A DNA stretch of 27,084 nt from assembly GCA_028275005.1 (NCBI GenBank), contig JAQCNN010000066.1, positions 1-27,084 of the forward strand, in the 5' to 3' direction. A model generated the notes under the pieces. It was not told where the DNA came from and made no database searches. It saw only the letters and a program-made list of their open reading frames with translations. A program made the translations under genes and the position numbers. Each line of letters begins with the position of its first letter. Position 1 is the stretch's first letter. Source of the DNA: Salinirussus sp. Its GTDB lineage: Archaea; Halobacteriota; Halobacteria; Halobacteriales; Haloarculaceae. This document shows positions 14,863 to 21,931 of this stretch, in pieces.

Positions 14863-14927
14863 GCCCGCTCACTCATCATCCGGTCCCCGTTCCCGACCCG
14901 ACCGGCTGACCGCCGGCGGGTCCACGT

Positions 14928-14935
14928 TGTTTAAC
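14928..14935 (+). promoter_or_regulatory. candidate TATA box of the second M50 protease
   Basis: TGTTTAAC, centre ~29 nt before the ATG at 14961, consistent with a leaderless transcript. It starts 65 nt after the stop of the small upstream gene, so this gene probably has its own promoter. Confidence 0.5.
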
Positions 14936-14960
14936 CGCGTCGGACGCAAACGGCGAATCG

Positions 14961-16115
14961 ATGGAGCGCAGCGAGTGGCCGGCTACCGGGCCGCCGGCCG
15001 CCGACATCGCGCCGGTTTTCGCGGTGTACGACGTCCGTGAGGACGGCGACCGGCTGGTCTACGTCGGCCAGCCCCGGGCCCCGTCCGACCGTGTCGAACA
15101 GGAACTCTGGCCGCGCTTTCGGGAGTGTGGCTACGAGGTACAGCTCCGGCAGGGCTACCCTGCCGGCGACGAGGGCGAGTTTCCCGTCTCTGCCGGGGAG
15201 TCCGTCCTCGTGGCAACGCCCCGGTCGGTCGGGGTCGACGGGGTCCCGTGGACGAACGTTGCCCTGCTGGTCGCGACGGTGCTCTCGACGCTGCTGGTCG
15301 GGGCGACGACGTGGTACCGGATCCCGCTGTCGGCGGGCCCGGTCGCGATACTCGAGGCCTGGCCCTTCGTCGCCGCCATCCTCGGCGTCCTCGGGGTCCA
15401 CGAGCTCGGACACTACGTCATGAGCCGGTATCACGACGTCGACGCGACCCTGCCGTACTTCATCCCCTTCCCGTCGGTCATCGGGTCGATGGGCGCGGTC
15501 ATCCGGATGAAAGGGCGGATCCCCGACCGGACGGCCCTGTTCGATATCGGCGTCGCCGGGCCGCTTGCAGGGCTGGTGGCGACGGTTGTCGTGACCGTCA
15601 TCGGGCTCCAGCTCGACCCCCTGCCCGTCCAGGAGGCCGCAAGCGGGGACGCCGGCACGTTCATCCGCTTCAACAACCCGGCACTGCTGGTGCTGATCGC
15701 GGAGGCCACGGGGACCGCGGGGAAACTCGCGGCAAACGGCTCGGTCCACCCGGTCGTGTTCGGCGGGTGGGTCGGGATGCTCGTCACCGTCCTGAACCTC
15801 CTCCCGGTCGGCCAGCTCGACGGTGGCCACATCCTCCGGGCGGTTGTCGGACCGCGCCAGGAGACCCTCTCGGCCGCCGTCCCCGGACTGTTGTTCGCGC
15901 TCGCCGCCTATCTCTACGTCGTCAGAGGGACAGTCAACTCCGTCGCTATCTGGGTCTTCTGGGGGCTCTTCGCGCTCGGACTCGCGTACGCCGGCGCAGC
16001 CGACCCGATTTACGACGAGCCACTCGACCGCCGCCGGGTCGCGGTTGGCCTCCTCACGCTCGGGCTCGGGCTGCTCTGTTTCACCCCTGTCCCTATCGAA
16101 ATCGTGACGGTCTGA
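14961..16115 (+). CDS. Site-2 protease family protein (M50, no PDZ)
   Basis: 384-residue membrane zinc metalloprotease. A ~95-residue soluble N-terminal domain precedes the first helix (about 98-117). The active-site motif is HELGH (147-151, in GVLGVHELGHYVMSRYHDVD), followed by PYFIPFPSVIGSMGAVIRMK and DIGVAGPLAGLVATVVV, and the second motif NLLPVGQLDGGH at 279-290. At least three more helices follow, around 268-285, 308-326 and 333-372. The conserved N-terminal half and YFIPFP element resemble the EGY/cyanobacterial-type M50 group rather than the PDZ-type protease at 10125-11885. Substrate unknown. Convergent with thiL, 23 bp between stops. Confidence 0.88.
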   Translation: MERSEWPATGPPAADIAPVFAVYDVREDGDRLVYVGQPRAPSDRVEQELWPRFRECGYEVQLRQGYPAGDEGEFPVSAGESVLVATPRSVGVDGVPWTNVALLVATVLSTLLVGATTWYRIPLSAGPVAILEAWPFVAAILGVLGVHELGHYVMSRYHDVDATLPYFIPFPSVIGSMGAVIRMKGRIPDRTALFDIGVAGPLAGLVATVVVTVIGLQLDPLPVQEAASGDAGTFIRFNNPALLVLIAEATGTAGKLAANGSVHPVVFGGWVGMLVTVLNLLPVGQLDGGHILRAVVGPRQETLSAAVPGLLFALAAYLYVVRGTVNSVAIWVFWGLFALGLAYAGAADPIYDEPLDRRRVAVGLLTLGLGLLCFTPVPIEIVTV

Positions 16116-16138
16116 GCCCCGGTCGCTCACACGCGGTG

Positions 16139-17005
16139 TCAGTGGGTGTACCCCCGGTCCGGAAGCGCCTCGCCGTCGAGTGTCACACCTGACTCCGTGA
16201 CCGTCCCGACCCTCGTCAGTGGGACCGACAGGGCCTCCCGGACAGCCGCCACCTCGGCTGTCGGCAGGGTGCAGACGAGTTCGAAATCCTCCCCGAAGAA
16301 CGCGCCCAGTTCCAGGCGTTCCTCGCCGTCGGTTGCGACCTCGTCGACGACACCGTCGACCGGCAGCGGTGTCTCGACGGCGAACCCACAGTCACTGGCC
16401 TCGGCGAGCTGGTGGAGTGACCGGGCCAGCCCGTCACTCGAGTCCATCATCGCCGTCGCGTGCGTGGCGAGAGTCTGCCCGGCTGTGACGCGTGGCTCGA
16501 ACCGAAAGAGGGCGTTTGCCCGCTCGACCTCGCCGCGCTCGAACAGCCTGAGGGCGGCGCCGCTCCGGCCGAGTGTCCCCGTCACACAGACCGCCTCGCC
16601 GGGGGCGGCGCCGGAGCGGCGAACCGGGTCCGGGGCCCGCCCGAGCGCGGTCGTGGCGACGGTGAACTCGTCGTGACCGTCGAGGTCACCGCCGACGTAC
16701 GCCCCGCCGGTCAGCTCGCAGACCTCGCGTGCGCCTGTGACGAAGGCCGCGACCGCCTCCCAGTCGAAGGCTGGTGCGCCGTAGACGGCGACGGCGGCGA
16801 CCGCCTCGGCACCCATCGCCGCCAGGTCCGACAGCGACGCGCCGACCGCCCGCCAGCCCGCCGTGTAGCGGGTTGTCCCTGCCGGGAAGTCCGTGCGGTC
16901 GTGGAGCATGTCGGTCGTCAGCGCGAGCCCGTCCACGATGGCGGCGTCGTCACCGGCCTCGGGCAGGGTGTCGTCGAGACGGCCGAGCGCGGCCCGTTCG
17001 TCCAT
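16139..17005 (-). CDS. thiL: Thiamine-monophosphate kinase
   Basis: 288-residue ATP-dependent kinase turning thiamine monophosphate into the active cofactor thiamine diphosphate. Family marks: GDDAA at 18-22, LTTDMLHDRTDFP (29-41), the dimer/Mg-binding GASLSDLAAMGA (55-66), VGGDLDG (104-110), and the Asp-rich MMDSSDGLARSL (186-197) that binds metal and ATP. The ATG at 17003-17005 starts the usual MDERAALGRLDDTLPEAGDD; the frame continues upstream to 17077 without family similarity. Divergent from the LPG-synthase-type gene, 119 bp apart. Confidence 0.94.
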   Translation of the reverse strand: MDERAALGRLDDTLPEAGDDAAIVDGLALTTDMLHDRTDFPAGTTRYTAGWRAVGASLSDLAAMGAEAVAAVAVYGAPAFDWEAVAAFVTGAREVCELTGGAYVGGDLDGHDEFTVATTALGRAPDPVRRSGAAPGEAVCVTGTLGRSGAALRLFERGEVERANALFRFEPRVTAGQTLATHATAMMDSSDGLARSLHQLAEASDCGFAVETPLPVDGVVDEVATDGEERLELGAFFGEDFELVCTLPTAEVAAVREALSVPLTRVGTVTESGVTLDGEALPDRGYTH

Positions 17006-17091
17006 GTCTGTCCCTTTGCCTGCCGGGCTCATAGACGCGTCGCACCCACACCGTTCGGCGACGGCCCGGCCAGCCATCAGGGGTATCCGGA

Positions 17092-17099
17092 GGCTTGAA
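17092..17099 (+). promoter_or_regulatory. candidate TATA box of the LPG-synthase-type gene
   Basis: GGCTTGAA (followed by ACC), centre ~29 nt before the ATG at 17125. A weak match to the consensus, supported mainly by spacing. Confidence 0.35.
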
Positions 17100-17124
17100 A
17101 CCCGGCCCGTCCAACGGCAGAGGT

Positions 17125-18153
17125 ATGGACGGCGACCGCCTCAAGACAGCTGCCGGGTTCGTCGCGGCGGTCGCGCTGCTCGGGGTCATCATCTGGTATA
17201 TCGGCTTCGACAAGGTGGTCGGAGCGTTGCTGCGTGGTGACCCCCAGCTCGTCGCCCTGACCATCCCCGTCGCCGTTGTCTGGCTCTCGGCGTGGGGCCT
17301 CTCACTGTACACCGTTCTCCGGACACTCGGCGCCCCGATACGCCCACACAGTGCGGTGTTTGTCTTCACCGCTGCGGTGTTCTCGAACAACATCACACCC
17401 TTCGGACAGGCGGGCGGGGAGCCGGTGAGTGCGATGTTCATCTCCTCGGCCTCGGACAGCGAGTACGAGACCGGGCTGGCGGCCATCGCCAGCGTCGACA
17501 CGCTCCACTTCATCCCGTCACTTGCGGTCGCCACTGTCGGCCTGGGCTACGCCGCAGTCACGGCAGCCGAGTTCACCCAGGACCTGGTCTTTGCGATGGT
17601 GGTGGCGGCGGCGCTCGCGGCGGTCGTCCCGACGGTCGGCTACCTGGTCTGGCGCTACCGCGAGCGGTGCAAGCGTGTTGTCGTCGACCGACTCGGCCCT
17701 GTGATCCAGTTTCTGGGTCGGGTCGTCCCGGTCGCTTCGTCACCCTCGCGGGACGTAATCGAGAAACGCGTCGACGGCTTTTTTTCCTCGGTCGGCCACG
17801 TCGCGTCGAGCCGGCGGGCGCTCGTGACTGCCATGTCGCTGTCGGCGCTGGGCTGGGTGTGTCTGTCCGCCTCGCTGTGGCTCTCACTCGCCGCCCTCGG
17901 CCACGTCATCCCCTTCCTGTCGATCCTCTTCGTGGTCCCCATCGGGAGTATCGCGGGTGTGACCCCGTTTCCCGGCGGGCTCGGGGGGATCGAGGCTGCC
18001 TTTGTCACCCTGCTGTTGCCGCTTGGTGTCCCCGCCGAGGTCGCGACCGCCGCGGTACTCGTCCACCGTGGGGCGACCTACTGGCTCCCGACGGCCTTTG
18101 GCGGCGGCGCGGCGTTCGTCCTCAGCACCCAGGCCCGTCGCGCCCGGCAGTAA
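17125..18153 (+). CDS. Lysylphosphatidylglycerol synthase TM region / UPF0104 (AglD-related) membrane protein
   Basis: 342 residues with about eight membrane helices (roughly 8-25, 37-60, 73-90, 112-135, 150-175, 233-258, 260-280, 295-318). Family marks are FTAAVFSNNITPFGQAGGEP (about 83-102) and GSIAGVTPFPGGLGGIEAAF (about 273-292), the Pro/Gly-rich loops typical of this superfamily. In haloarchaea a distant member, AglD, acts in S-layer N-glycosylation, but most are uncharacterised flippase- or transferase-like proteins lacking the bacterial lysyl-transferase domain. This one has only the membrane part, so calling it a lysyl-PG synthase would be wrong. The start was placed at the second Met (MDGDRLKTAAGF) because the TATA-like box lies 29 nt upstream of it. 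Confidence 0.85.
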   Translation: MDGDRLKTAAGFVAAVALLGVIIWYIGFDKVVGALLRGDPQLVALTIPVAVVWLSAWGLSLYTVLRTLGAPIRPHSAVFVFTAAVFSNNITPFGQAGGEPVSAMFISSASDSEYETGLAAIASVDTLHFIPSLAVATVGLGYAAVTAAEFTQDLVFAMVVAAALAAVVPTVGYLVWRYRERCKRVVVDRLGPVIQFLGRVVPVASSPSRDVIEKRVDGFFSSVGHVASSRRALVTAMSLSALGWVCLSASLWLSLAALGHVIPFLSILFVVPIGSIAGVTPFPGGLGGIEAAFVTLLLPLGVPAEVATAAVLVHRGATYWLPTAFGGGAAFVLSTQARRARQ

Positions 18154-18161
18154 ACGACGTT

Positions 18162-18168
18162 CTTAAAT
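18162..18168 (+). promoter_or_regulatory. candidate TATA box of rps19e
   Basis: CTTAAAT, centre 27 nt before the ATG at 18192; leaderless transcript expected. Confidence 0.5.
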
Positions 18169-18191
18169 GACGGCGCCCGGAACTGTGGCGT

Positions 18192-18653
18192 ATGACGACG
18201 CTCTACGACGTCCCCACAGCGGACCTCATCGAGGCGGTCACCGACCGCCTCGCCGACGAGGACGAGATCCAGGAACCCGACTGGCTCCAGTTTGTCACGA
18301 CCGGCGTGGACCGCGAGCTTCCACCCGAGCAGGAGGACTTCTGGACCCGCCGGGCCGCCAGCCTGCTCCGGAAGGTTGCAGTCGACGGCCCCGTCGGCGT
18401 CGGTAGCCTCCGCACCGAGTACGGCTCCGCAAAGCAGGGGTCGAACCGCTACCAGGTCCGCCCCCGCCAGCAGTCCAAGTCCTCCGGGAACATCATCCGG
18501 ACCGCCCTCCAGCAGCTGGAGGCGGCCGGCTACGTCGCGACCGCCGAGGGTGAAGGCCGGACGGTCACCCCCGAAGGACAGGGCTTTCTCGACGACACCG
18601 CCGCCGGCGTACTCGAGGACCTCGACGACCCCGGGCTCGAGCGGTACGCCTGA
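18192..18653 (+). CDS. rps19e: 30S ribosomal protein S19e
   Basis: 153-residue archaeal/eukaryotic small-subunit protein, needed in eukaryotes for late 18S rRNA maturation. Diagnostic segments are DFWTRRAASLLRKVAVDGPV (about 56-75), VGSLRTEYGSAKQGSNRYQV, then QSKSSGNIIRTALQQLEAAG (about 94-113) and GRTVTPEGQGFLD, all of the S19e winged-helix fold. It is acidic, as is usual for haloarchaeal ribosomal proteins. It is followed by PDCD5, a pairing I recall in many archaea, which supports both calls. Confidence 0.96.
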   Translation: MTTLYDVPTADLIEAVTDRLADEDEIQEPDWLQFVTTGVDRELPPEQEDFWTRRAASLLRKVAVDGPVGVGSLRTEYGSAKQGSNRYQVRPRQQSKSSGNIIRTALQQLEAAGYVATAEGEGRTVTPEGQGFLDDTAAGVLEDLDDPGLERYA

Positions 18654-18694
18654 CCGCTCCTCTCTAAGCCCCCGTCGCGCCGAACGGCCCACGA

Positions 18695-18708
18695 CACTGC
18701 CGGCAGTG
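18695..18708. repeat. perfect 14-bp palindrome
   Basis: CACTGCCGGCAGTG, its own reverse complement with no spacer, in the 152-bp gap between rps19e and the PDCD5 gene, ~98 bp before the latter's ATG. Lacking a loop it fits a dimer-binding site better than an RNA hairpin. Confidence 0.5.
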
Positions 18709-18805
18709 AGCAACGCCACCTCAGGGAACCGAACGAGTGCTCGCCGGCGTGTGATACCCCGACCCCTCCGTAATGGTTTTGCGGGTGAGCCGACAAACAG
18801 AAACT

Positions 18806-19153
18806 ATGAGTGATGACCCAAGCGACGAGGAACTTCAGCGGCTCCGAGAGGAGAAGATGGAACAGCTCCAGGAACAGCAGGGCGGCCAGGACGAGGAGGC
18901 GGTCGAACAACAGCGCCAGCAGGCGGAGGCCCAGCGAAAGGCCATCCTCCGGAAGAACCTGACCGACGGCGCACGCAAGCGGCTCAACACCGTCAAGATG
19001 TCAAAGCCCGACGCCGGCGAGCAGGTCGAACAACAGATCGTCGCGCTGGCCCAGAGCGGCCGCATCCAGGGGAAGATCGACGAGGAGAAGATGAAACAGC
19101 TCCTGAAGGAGCTCACCCCGGACTCGAAGAGCTTCGACATTCAGCGCCGGTAG
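18806..19153 (+). CDS. PDCD5-family DNA-binding protein
   Basis: 115 residues, homologous to eukaryotic PDCD5/TFAR19 and archaeal MTH1615-type proteins. The N-terminus is a Gln/Glu-rich helix (LREEKMEQLQEQQGGQDEEA), followed by the conserved three-helix core ILRKNLTDGARKRLNTVKMS and QIVALAQSGRIQGKIDEEKM. Archaeal members are small, often annotated as DNA-binding; their cellular job is unclear. The ATG at 18806 gives the normal length, while the longer frame from 18773 adds an atypical N-terminus. Likely co-transcribed with the PP-loop gene 7 nt downstream. Confidence 0.93.
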   Translation: MSDDPSDEELQRLREEKMEQLQEQQGGQDEEAVEQQRQQAEAQRKAILRKNLTDGARKRLNTVKMSKPDAGEQVEQQIVALAQSGRIQGKIDEEKMKQLLKELTPDSKSFDIQRR

Positions 19154-19160
19154 CGCGGGG

Positions 19161-19775
19161 ATGGAGGTCGGCCTGCTGTACAGCGGCGGGAAGGACTCGA
19201 CGCTCGCGGCGTATCTGCTCGACGGCCTGTCCGCGGTGACGCTCTGTTGTGGCACCTTCGGCGTAACCGACGACTATCAGCAGGCCCGTGAGGTCGGTCG
19301 CCGACTCGGCTTCGAGACCGTCCGGCTTGCGCTGGACCCCGCGGTCGCCCGCGAGGCCGTCGAGCGGATGGTTACCGACGGTTACCCGCGGGCAGGACTC
19401 CAGCTGGTCCACGAACACGCCCTCGGGCGAGCCGCCACAGAGTGGCCGGCGGTCGCCGACGGCACCCGACGCGACGACCGCACCCCCACCGTCGACCGCC
19501 CGCTCGCACAGAGCATCGAGGACCGGCTCGGGGTCGTGTATCTCGCGCCGCTCGCGGGCGTTGGCCGGGGGGCTGTCGACCGGCTCGCCGACGCCAACCT
19601 GGCCGTCGAGACCGGGCCCAGCGAGGAACTTGGGAGTGGTGACTACGAGGCCGAACTCCGGGCGCTCATGCGACGCGAGCACGGCCAGGCGACCGTCGAC
19701 GCGGTCTTTCCCGACCACACCCAGTCGCGGGTGACCGGTCGGGCCGCCGGGCGTTCGCCCCCGGAGTGCGAGTAG
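19161..19775 (+). CDS. PP-loop ATPase (COG2117-like, asparagine synthase/tRNA thiolation-type fold)
   Basis: 204 residues. The PP-loop SGGKDST lies at residues 8-14 right after the first strand (MEVGLLYSGGKDST), placing it among N-type ATP pyrophosphatases that activate substrates by adenylation. Another recognisable segment is LCCGTFGVTDDYQQAREVGR (about 28-47). It lacks a THUMP domain and the CxxC pairs of known tRNA 2-thiolation enzymes, so it may be a subunit or use a different substrate; archaeal relatives have been labelled predicted tRNA-modification subunits. The start follows the PDCD5 stop by 7 nt, indicating an operon. Confidence 0.75.
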   Translation: MEVGLLYSGGKDSTLAAYLLDGLSAVTLCCGTFGVTDDYQQAREVGRRLGFETVRLALDPAVAREAVERMVTDGYPRAGLQLVHEHALGRAATEWPAVADGTRRDDRTPTVDRPLAQSIEDRLGVVYLAPLAGVGRGAVDRLADANLAVETGPSEELGSGDYEAELRALMRREHGQATVDAVFPDHTQSRVTGRAAGRSPPECE

Positions 19776-19779
19776 TCAC

Positions 19780-19786
19780 TTTCAAA
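19780..19786 (+). promoter_or_regulatory. candidate TATA box of hisS
   Basis: TTTCAAA, centre 27 nt before the hisS ATG at 19810, just after the preceding stop codon. Confidence 0.5.
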
Positions 19787-19809
19787 CGCGCCGTCGCCGA
19801 ACAACAGGT

Positions 19810-21114
19810 ATGTACGACCGGATCAAGGGGTTTCGGGACTTCTACCCCGAGGAGATGGCGGCCCGTCGCGAGGTCATGGACACCGTCGAGGGGGCGGCCC
19901 GTCGTTACGGGTTTCGGGAGGTCAGCACGCCCGCGGTAGAGCCCGCCGAACTGTACGCCGACAAGTCCGGCGAGGCGATCCTCGAGGAACTGTACGCCTT
20001 CGAGGACAAGGGGGGCCGGCAGGTGGCACTCACCCCGGAGCTGACCCCGACCGTCGCCCGGATGGTCGTCGCCAAACAGCAGGCGCTCTCGAAGCCGATC
20101 AAGTGGGTCTCCACCCGCCCGTTCTGGCGCTACGAGCAGGTCCAACAGGGCCGGTTTCGGGAGTTCTACCAGACCAACGTCGACATCTTCGGGGCCAGCG
20201 ACCCCGCCGCCGACGCCGAGGTCCTGGCCGTGGCCGCCGGCGCGCTGACCGACCTCGGGCTCACGAGCCCGGACTTCGACTTCCGGGTCTCACACCGCGA
20301 TATCCTCGGCGGCCTGCTGGCGTCGATAGACGCCGATGTCGACACCCGCGAGGCGGTCCGGGCGGTGGACAAGCGCACCAAGGTCGAGCGCGCCGAGTAT
20401 CTGCGCCTGCTGGAGGACGCCGGCTTAGACGGCCGCCAGGCAGAGACCTTCGACGACCTGCTCTCGACCCCCGAGGACCGCCTCGGGGAGCTTGTGGAGT
20501 TTGCGGGCACCGACCGCGTCGAGGCCGCCGTCGGGAACCTCCAGGCTGTCCTCGACGCTGCCGCGGACCTCGGGGTTCGGGAGTACTGTACGCTCTCGCT
20601 GACGACCGCCCGCGGGCTGGACTACTACACCGGCGTCGTCTTCGAGTGTTTCGACTCCACGGGCGAGGTCTCTCGGTCGGTGTTCGGCGGCGGCCGCTAC
20701 GACGACCTCATCGAGGGCTTTGGCGGCCAGCCCACGCCCGCAGTTGGGTTTGCCCCCGGCTACGCCACCCTCTCCCTGCTCTGTCAGCGGGCCGGTGTCT
20801 GGCCCGCCGAGGAGCTGACGACCGACTACTACGTCCTCCAGGTGGGGGACACCCGGCCCGTCGCGGCCCGGGTCGCGCGGGACCTCCGCGAGCGCGGCCA
20901 CGTCGTCGAGTCCGACGTATCCGGCCGGAGCTTCGGCGCGCAGCTTGACTACGCGGACTCGGTCGGCGCCGAAACGGTCGTCATCGTCGGCGAGCAGGAC
21001 CTGGCAAACGACGAGGTGACGGTCAAAGACATGGAAACTGGCGACCAGACCACCGCCCCAGTCGGGGACTTCCCCGGCGACCGCGAGCGGCCGACCTACG
21101 ACGACTTCGCGTAG
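19810..21114 (+). CDS. hisS: Histidyl-tRNA synthetase
   Basis: 434-residue class II synthetase charging tRNA-His. Seen: MYDRIKGFRDFYPEEM start, ALTPELTPTVARM (73-85), motif 2 STRPFWRYEQVQQGRFREFY (101-120), the His-specific ARGLDYYTGVVFE (267-279), GGGRYDDL (293-300) of motif 3 and a C-terminal anticodon-binding domain (from about 335, YYVLQVGDTRPVAARVARDL). Normal length, no lesion. Own TATA-like box 27 nt upstream. Confidence 0.97.
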   Translation: MYDRIKGFRDFYPEEMAARREVMDTVEGAARRYGFREVSTPAVEPAELYADKSGEAILEELYAFEDKGGRQVALTPELTPTVARMVVAKQQALSKPIKWVSTRPFWRYEQVQQGRFREFYQTNVDIFGASDPAADAEVLAVAAGALTDLGLTSPDFDFRVSHRDILGGLLASIDADVDTREAVRAVDKRTKVERAEYLRLLEDAGLDGRQAETFDDLLSTPEDRLGELVEFAGTDRVEAAVGNLQAVLDAAADLGVREYCTLSLTTARGLDYYTGVVFECFDSTGEVSRSVFGGGRYDDLIEGFGGQPTPAVGFAPGYATLSLLCQRAGVWPAEELTTDYYVLQVGDTRPVAARVARDLRERGHVVESDVSGRSFGAQLDYADSVGAETVVIVGEQDLANDEVTVKDMETGDQTTAPVGDFPGDRERPTYDDFA

Positions 21115-21148
21115 AAAGCCTCAATTTGCCCCCGGGCGACACCCACAC

Positions 21149-21925
21149 ATGGTCCCCGGCAGCGACGACGGGAGTGACATCCTCGGCCGTGGCTGGACCC
21201 CCTCCCTCCGGGTCCGGGCAGTCGCCCTCATCGGTGCCGGGCTCGTGCTTGTCGTCCACGCCGCCACCGGCGGGTTGCCGGCGGCGCTCGGCCTCACGGG
21301 CACCGTCGAGTACCACGCCCTGAGCGTCGAGGCGGACCCCGACGGCGACCGCCTCCTGTTTTCCGGCGGTGTCGACGGACGCCCGGGCGCCTCGGGGCTG
21401 GCCGTCCGGGGCGGGCTCCGGGAGGTCGACTGCTATCTCGACGTCGTGGCCCCGGACTCGGCCGAGTGTGCACTCGAACGCCCACTCGTCGATACCGGTC
21501 TCACGCTCCCCGACGGCGACGTCCCCGAAGGCTGGCGGGGCTACACCCATCACGGGCAGTTCTACGAGCGGGTGTCGAGCCGGGCGAACGGTACTGTGAC
21601 CCTCGGTCTCCGGCCGGTCCCTGCGGAGGATGTGCTGGCTGACGTGGCCGTCCCGGTCGACTCGGTTCCGGACGTGTCGGGCGGTGACGCGGTCCGGCAG
21701 GCCGTCACGACCGGGAGCGTCCGGGTTGACCCGCCCTTCGCCTACGCGCGGGAGGTGTTGCGGAGCGACGGCGGGTGTTACGTCCTCGTCGCCGGCGAGC
21801 GCCCGCCGGACGACGAGCAGAGGCCGGTCACGACGGCGCTCTCAGCGGTCGCCGGGACCCTGTTGGCTCAGCGCGGGCGGCGCCACTACGGGGAGTGGCG
21901 GGCGGAGGCGACCGGGGACGGGTAG
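21149..21925 (+). CDS. Hypothetical membrane-anchored protein
   Basis: 258 residues; I do not recognise it. One hydrophobic segment (about 23-41, RAVALIGAGLVLVVHAATGG) close to the N-terminus suggests an uncleaved anchor with the remaining ~210 residues outside the cell. That region is acidic, beta-rich and contains three Cys (in VDCYLD, SAECALE and GGCYVLV). GWRGYTHHGQFYERVS near residue 129 is a Trp/Tyr/His-rich patch. It starts 34 nt after hisS, possibly with an A/T-rich box of its own (CAATTTGC near 21121). Its TAG stop abuts the nadC stop on the other strand with no base between them. Confidence 0.65.
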   Translation: MVPGSDDGSDILGRGWTPSLRVRAVALIGAGLVLVVHAATGGLPAALGLTGTVEYHALSVEADPDGDRLLFSGGVDGRPGASGLAVRGGLREVDCYLDVVAPDSAECALERPLVDTGLTLPDGDVPEGWRGYTHHGQFYERVSSRANGTVTLGLRPVPAEDVLADVAVPVDSVPDVSGGDAVRQAVTTGSVRVDPPFAYAREVLRSDGGCYVLVAGERPPDDEQRPVTTALSAVAGTLLAQRGRRHYGEWRAEATGDG

Positions 21926-21931
21926 CTACCC
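21920..21931. repeat. 12-bp palindrome containing two opposed stop codons
   Basis: GGGTAGCTACCC. The TAG at 21923-21925 ends the plus-strand gene and the CTA at 21926-21928 is the nadC stop on the minus strand. Confidence 0.8.

Noticed and set aside
6885..16115. Release of the winged-helix domain from its membrane anchor by one of the two nearby site-2 proteases.
   Set aside because: The protein has a signal peptide and so an N-out, C-in membrane helix; known S2P substrates usually have the opposite orientation. Proximity is the only support.
17125..18153. Calling this gene a true lysylphosphatidylglycerol synthase.
   Set aside because: It has only the membrane region; the bacterial C-terminal aminoacyl-transferase domain is absent.
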